The position numbers and the translations under genes were made by a program. A stretch of 64,000 nucleotides of DNA from Lomentospora prolificans (Eukaryota > Ascomycota > Sordariomycetes > Microascales > Microascaceae): positions 248,001 to 312,000 of the forward strand of contig JARFXM010000008.1 in the NCBI GenBank assembly GCA_029532625.1, in the 5' to 3' direction. The notes beneath the pieces were generated by a model, which was not told the DNA's origin, did not search any database, and saw nothing but the letters and a program-made list of their open reading frames with translations. Below are positions 60,781 through 64,000 of the stretch, piece after piece (within the stretch, counting starts at the first letter, position 1; every line of letters begins with the position of its first letter).

Positions 60781-61211
60781 TTGTCTGGCCGCTTGCCGGT
60801 GCAGCAATGAGAAAGTTCCGATCGAAAGTGAAATGTAGGCTCTAAATACTCTGACCCTCGTGGGTGACTGGTAGGCATTCGTTGGTGTAAACCCGTGAAA
60901 AAACTAATGTATTCCTCCTGAAGTCGATAACCTTGATTTCCATTCTAAACGCTCACGCAACACAAATGAGGCTCGAATCGCGACTGACAGCGACGCTGGG
61001 AACGAAGAACAGCGCCAACATTGATGGTGACAAGGAGGCCAATACGAGGTTATTAGAGCTTCTGGACTGCGCTGAATACGGCTTTCTAACCCACGCCTAC
61101 CGCCCCTCGAAACAAGTTTAAATCCGAGCTGAGGATGATAAAACGTCGCTTCACGGCATGTAACAGTCCGCTGGTAAATCTTTAGGAAAGCCGATATTGC
61201 GAGAAAAGCAG

Positions 61212-61442
61212 CTACGCTTTGCTGCCAACCCCCCACTCGCTGCCACAATCTTCACGGGGCCATCGGTAGCTGGCTGGTAAGGGATCCCTGTCCGCGACTT
61301 CCCCGATCTTGACGGAACGAACTTGTTTCCAGGTCTTGCTGAACCTCGGGAGCGAGAATAAAGCGATTTGGCGAAAGGGATGGTCGATGTGTTTCTGAAA
61401 ATCATTGACACCGACAACGCTCTCTACACTCTCTGGTAACAC
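61212..61442 (-). pseudogene. Possible relic of a fungal C2H2/ankyrin-type protein
   Basis: A 76-codon open frame with protein-like composition reads FQKHIDHPFRQIALFSLPR, which resembles the H(x)nEQLALFALPR segment that follows degenerate C2H2 fingers in many fungal ankyrin and NACHT-associated proteins. The resemblance is from memory of the family, covers under 20 residues, and the expected paired cysteines are not in the same frame. Treat as tentative. Confidence 0.25.
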
Positions 61443-61758
61443 GGATCCATCTTCTTGAATCTACTTGAGCCCAGTCATCGTTGCAGAACGGACGTCTGCA
61501 AGCTATTTCCTTTGTCACGGGGCTCTTGAACTCGCCAACCACCGTTTGGATCTAGTTCGCGGACATATCTGCTGCATGACGCTGACAACAATGCTGTTTA
61601 AGTGAGTTGGAATTTGGACAAATACCGGTGCACTGCATGCTCGGAAAAGTACTAATGTATGGTTCCAGTTCTTGCAACACATGTTTGCCAACCATGGGGT
61701 TATCGGGTAACCCGTATCCTAGAGATACCCAGGAGTTTCTTGGGTGGAACGCCCCGAG

Positions 61759-61902
61759 ATGGCTAGCCCATTGGTCGAGACGATCCCGAAGCTCATCGAC
61801 ATCCCTGGTATTGACGACGTCACTCGCTGGCGACTGGCAGAGTCTTGCACTATCAACTGGGGCGGAGAGAGCGGCTTGCGCATTCCAAGGCTGTGCGAGT
61901 AA
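61759..61902 (+). other. Small orphan open frame, 47 residues
   Basis: An ATG-initiated frame with protein-like composition (ASPLVETIPKLIDIPGIDD ... NWGGESGLRIP) ends with TAA at 61900. No family is recognised. A possible intron (donor GTGAGT near 61601, branch TACTAAT near 61652, acceptor CCAG at about 61668) lies just upstream but does not restore a common frame. It is probably another decayed fragment. Confidence 0.25.
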
Positions 61903-62248
61903 TATCGTCAGCCATACTAGCTTGGGCTAGCTCACCCGGACGGCAAGTCAAGCAAGGAATAGTATTCCTCATACATGAGTCTTTTTGATATATGCTGCCC
62001 AAGCTGAGCATTGGACATGAGACATGAGATTGGTAACAAGTAATTCTAGAGAAAGCGCGGGGCCCAAGGAGTGCGAAGCCTGGTCTAGCCTTACGGAGTT
62101 ATGAATGCGGGATGAAACTACGTATCAAGTGCAAGATTAGAGGCAAGTGCTGAGTAAAAATAACACCTTTAGAACTGCATAACTTCTCCACGCAGCACGA
62201 AAACCCCAAGCCAAGGACCGGCTGGTTTGTTGCGATACATCCTTCGAG

Positions 62249-62525
62249 ATGTTGACATTGAGGTAGCCGGTCTCGTGATTGGAGCGCTCACCGTTCTCTT
62301 ACATCGCCTCGATTACTATCGGAAAAGGCTCAAGCCGTTGAAAGAATGGTGGAGCTTCCGCACCCATGCGATTTCATTACTTTCGTCGATGGCGTTCGGC
62401 GTCAGGTGATGAGATATCACGAGAACCTCTTGAGGTTGCTTGACCCGGCTCCGCGAGTCTGTGTGCGAGGGGCGGGGGGGAAGGGGAATCAAGCTACCGA
62501 TGAACTACTCGAGGATCTGGCCTGA
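62249..62525 (+). pseudogene. Frameshifted N-terminal domain of a fungal HeLo-like/DUF7580-type protein
   Basis: The segment DIEVAGLVIGALTVLLHRLDYYRKRL, then LKEWWSFR (cores of one frame), matches the very common N-terminus of large fungal HeLo-like proteins (EVAGLVLGALPLLISALEHY... W). The match continues two bases out of frame as DFITFVDGVRRQVMRYHENLLRLLDP and stops at LLEDLA. The only nearby ATG (62249) is itself out of frame with the domain. So at least two indels and an early stop disable it, and the rest of the roughly 500-residue protein is missing. Some HeLo-domain relatives act in heterokaryon incompatibility and cell death. Confidence 0.6.
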
Positions 62526-62703
62526 GATAATGTAGAGATGGTGTGGGAGCAGACTTGTTCAGGTTTATGTCTTATTATGTCTTCATATTCGACATACAAC
62601 TTTTTAGCCTCTTCTATCCATAGGTTACATCAAATATGACATCGGGTATTCGTGAATACTTTACAAGGAGAATGATTGGAGCTCCTCCCACCCACCTAAA
62701 ACT
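62526..62703. other. Short intergenic, 3' side of the NDUFAF6-like gene
   Basis: AT-rich 3' sequence; nothing else seen. Confidence 0.55.
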
Positions 62704-63872
62704 CTAAAACTCTTGTTTCCGAAGCGCCCTCCATATCCTCCAGGGCAGCTTCCATCCCTGGCGTACAGCAAACGGATCAAAGTCCCTCTTCTGCAGCTCA
62801 AGAAGAAAATCCTCGGCCGGAACAGCCTCGAGAAGGACGCCAAACGCCCTTCGAATGTCTCTTGCTACATCATCTTCCCCTTGGTCTTCATAGATGTGCT
62901 CCTCGAGCTCTCCTTCATGCTCGTAGTCGTGACCGGCATGCTGGCCGGCTTTGAGATTCTTGAGCATTTCACGCGCCGTGATGAGGTGGTCGTTTGCGCG
63001 GGTGGCGACCTGGAAAACGGCATCGCGGAATCCGGGGGCTTCCGGGCCTTGGCGGAAGACGGACTCTTCGCTCACGTTACATTCGGCGAGGACGTCGAGG
63101 GGGAGGAGGAGGGCCGGGTCACGGCTGAGGGTGTCGAAGCCGGAGGATTTGGTGGGTGGCGGAGGGGCGACGAGGATGGGGATGCCGCGGATGACGGCGG
63201 TGATGCCGCAGGCTTTGCCGATATGGCTCGCTAGGTGGTCCATCTGCATGGAGCGCATGGGTATGGCGGCGAGCGTGGCGTACATGAGGGTCGAGTAGGT
63301 ATTCTCGGCGTAGTCTTCCAGGGCGGAGAGGGAGGGAAAGGGCCGGTTGGTCATATGGCGCTCGCGTGTCTTTATTAACCTGGAAATCCAGAACTTGAGA
63401 GACTTTTGCGCCGAGGGACCGGACCGCTCTTCGAGCTCGTCGAGAGCGTTCCGGAGGACTAGGCATATGGGTTCGCGAGGAGGGTTTCCCGCAAAGGTCT
63501 TCTCGATAGATTCGCGCCAAAATTGCGTGCGCAGCTGGCCAATTGTGGGATTAGAGACGGCTTCGGGGAGGCGCACGAGCTCGAGGTTTAAGGTTCGGAT
63601 CGCATCGTACACGCCTTGGACCGGGCGCGGTACGAATTGCCGAATGAGGAACGCTTGGCGGTCGCTCTGCCTATATATATATATTTAGAGGGTGATTAGC
63701 AAACGAAAGAAATTAGGCCTCGCTCGGTCTAAATGTTGACGCACGCGATCTGCTTTATGCAGTAGTTCTTCGCCTCGACGAGATCCGCGTCCGTTGCAAA
63801 GCGGCGACAACCTACTGGCTGCGCAATGGCTAGCCGTCTGAGGCCGCCTCGAATAACAGACTGGTGATGCAT
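62704..63872 (-). CDS. NDUFAF6-like mitochondrial protein (squalene/phytoene synthase fold)
   Basis: Exons 63872..63745 and 63670..62704 are joined over a 74-nt intron (GTGCGT...TATATAG), giving 364 residues. The N-terminus (MHHQSVIRGGLRRLAIAQ) is basic and amphipathic, a likely mitochondrial presequence. The mature start DLVEAKNYCIKQIAQSDRQAFLIRQFVP spans the junction and matches the family opening; later blocks include TIGQLRTQFWRESIEKTF, YAENTYSTLMYATLAA, HIGKACGITAVIRGIP and a C-terminal VRQGWKLPWRIWRALRKQEF (cores). The aspartate-rich DxxxD prenyl-synthase motifs are not preserved, as expected for the complex I assembly factor branch. It probably works in respiratory complex I biogenesis. 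A TA-dinucleotide run (63671-63684) abuts the acceptor. Confidence 0.9.
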
Positions 63873-64000
63873 TTAGAAGGCACGGACGCAACTTAGGGTC
63901 CCATGGTGACGAGGAAACAAAAGAGAGTAGGAGTCGTGGGTAATTGACGTCACGACGAGAACGAGGTTTGGTGTTGCATGTCCAGATTTCTCTTTGGGAG
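63873..64000. other. Promoter of the NDUFAF6-like gene (to window end)
   Basis: Only 128 nt of upstream sequence is included; nothing distinctive is seen. Confidence 0.5.

Overview
The window is chromosomal DNA of a filamentous ascomycete (Pezizomycotina; most likely a sordariomycete, which is inference). Support for this: every well-recognised gene has fungal orthologues, most carry short GT-AG introns (about 55-150 nt) with CTAAC/CTAAT branch sites just before the acceptor, leaders are CT-rich, and intergenic spaces are long. No bacterial-type operon, CRISPR array, rRNA, tRNA or intact transposon was recognised by eye.

Layout. 1-10.7 kb: end of an unknown gene, then three minus-strand genes: GH47 alpha-1,2-mannosidase, sorting nexin Mvp1 and mitochondrial ribosomal protein uL15m. 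11.5-20.1 kb: a secreted lactonase-like beta-propeller, an NmrA-type Rossmann protein and a GPI-anchored CBM18-GH16 chitin-glucan transglycosylase (Crh family), all minus. 20-25 kb is empty. 25.5-37.3 kb: two divergent Myb/SANT-type genes separated by about 9.4 kb without a convincing gene. 41.7-50.3 kb: a dihydroxy-acid dehydratase, a KTR-type mannosyltransferase, a DUF4604 protein and cytochrome c oxidase subunit Cox4. 52-60 kb: a TesB-type acyl-CoA thioesterase, the neddylation factor Dcn1 and mitochondrial bS6m. 60.3-62.5 kb is a small graveyard of decayed coding sequence (WD40-like, a C2H2-associated motif, HeLo-like). 62.7-63.9 kb: an NDUFAF6-like mitochondrial protein.

Together the genes are mostly housekeeping: mitochondrial translation and respiration (uL15m, bS6m, Cox4, NDUFAF6-like), glycan and cell-wall work (GH47, KTR, Crh), endosomal sorting (Mvp1), cullin neddylation (Dcn1), and amino-acid and acyl-CoA metabolism. 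They do not form one pathway, and no secondary-metabolite cluster is visible.

Exon structures were built by hand from splice signals and reading phase; all complete models keep phase throughout. The points most worth a second look are an 8-nt microexon in the dehydratase gene, a 2.6-kb dcn1 intron that contains a phase-compatible alternative first exon, the long shared upstream region of the two Myb genes, and the relic island at 60-62.5 kb. I found no convincing previously undescribed multi-gene system.
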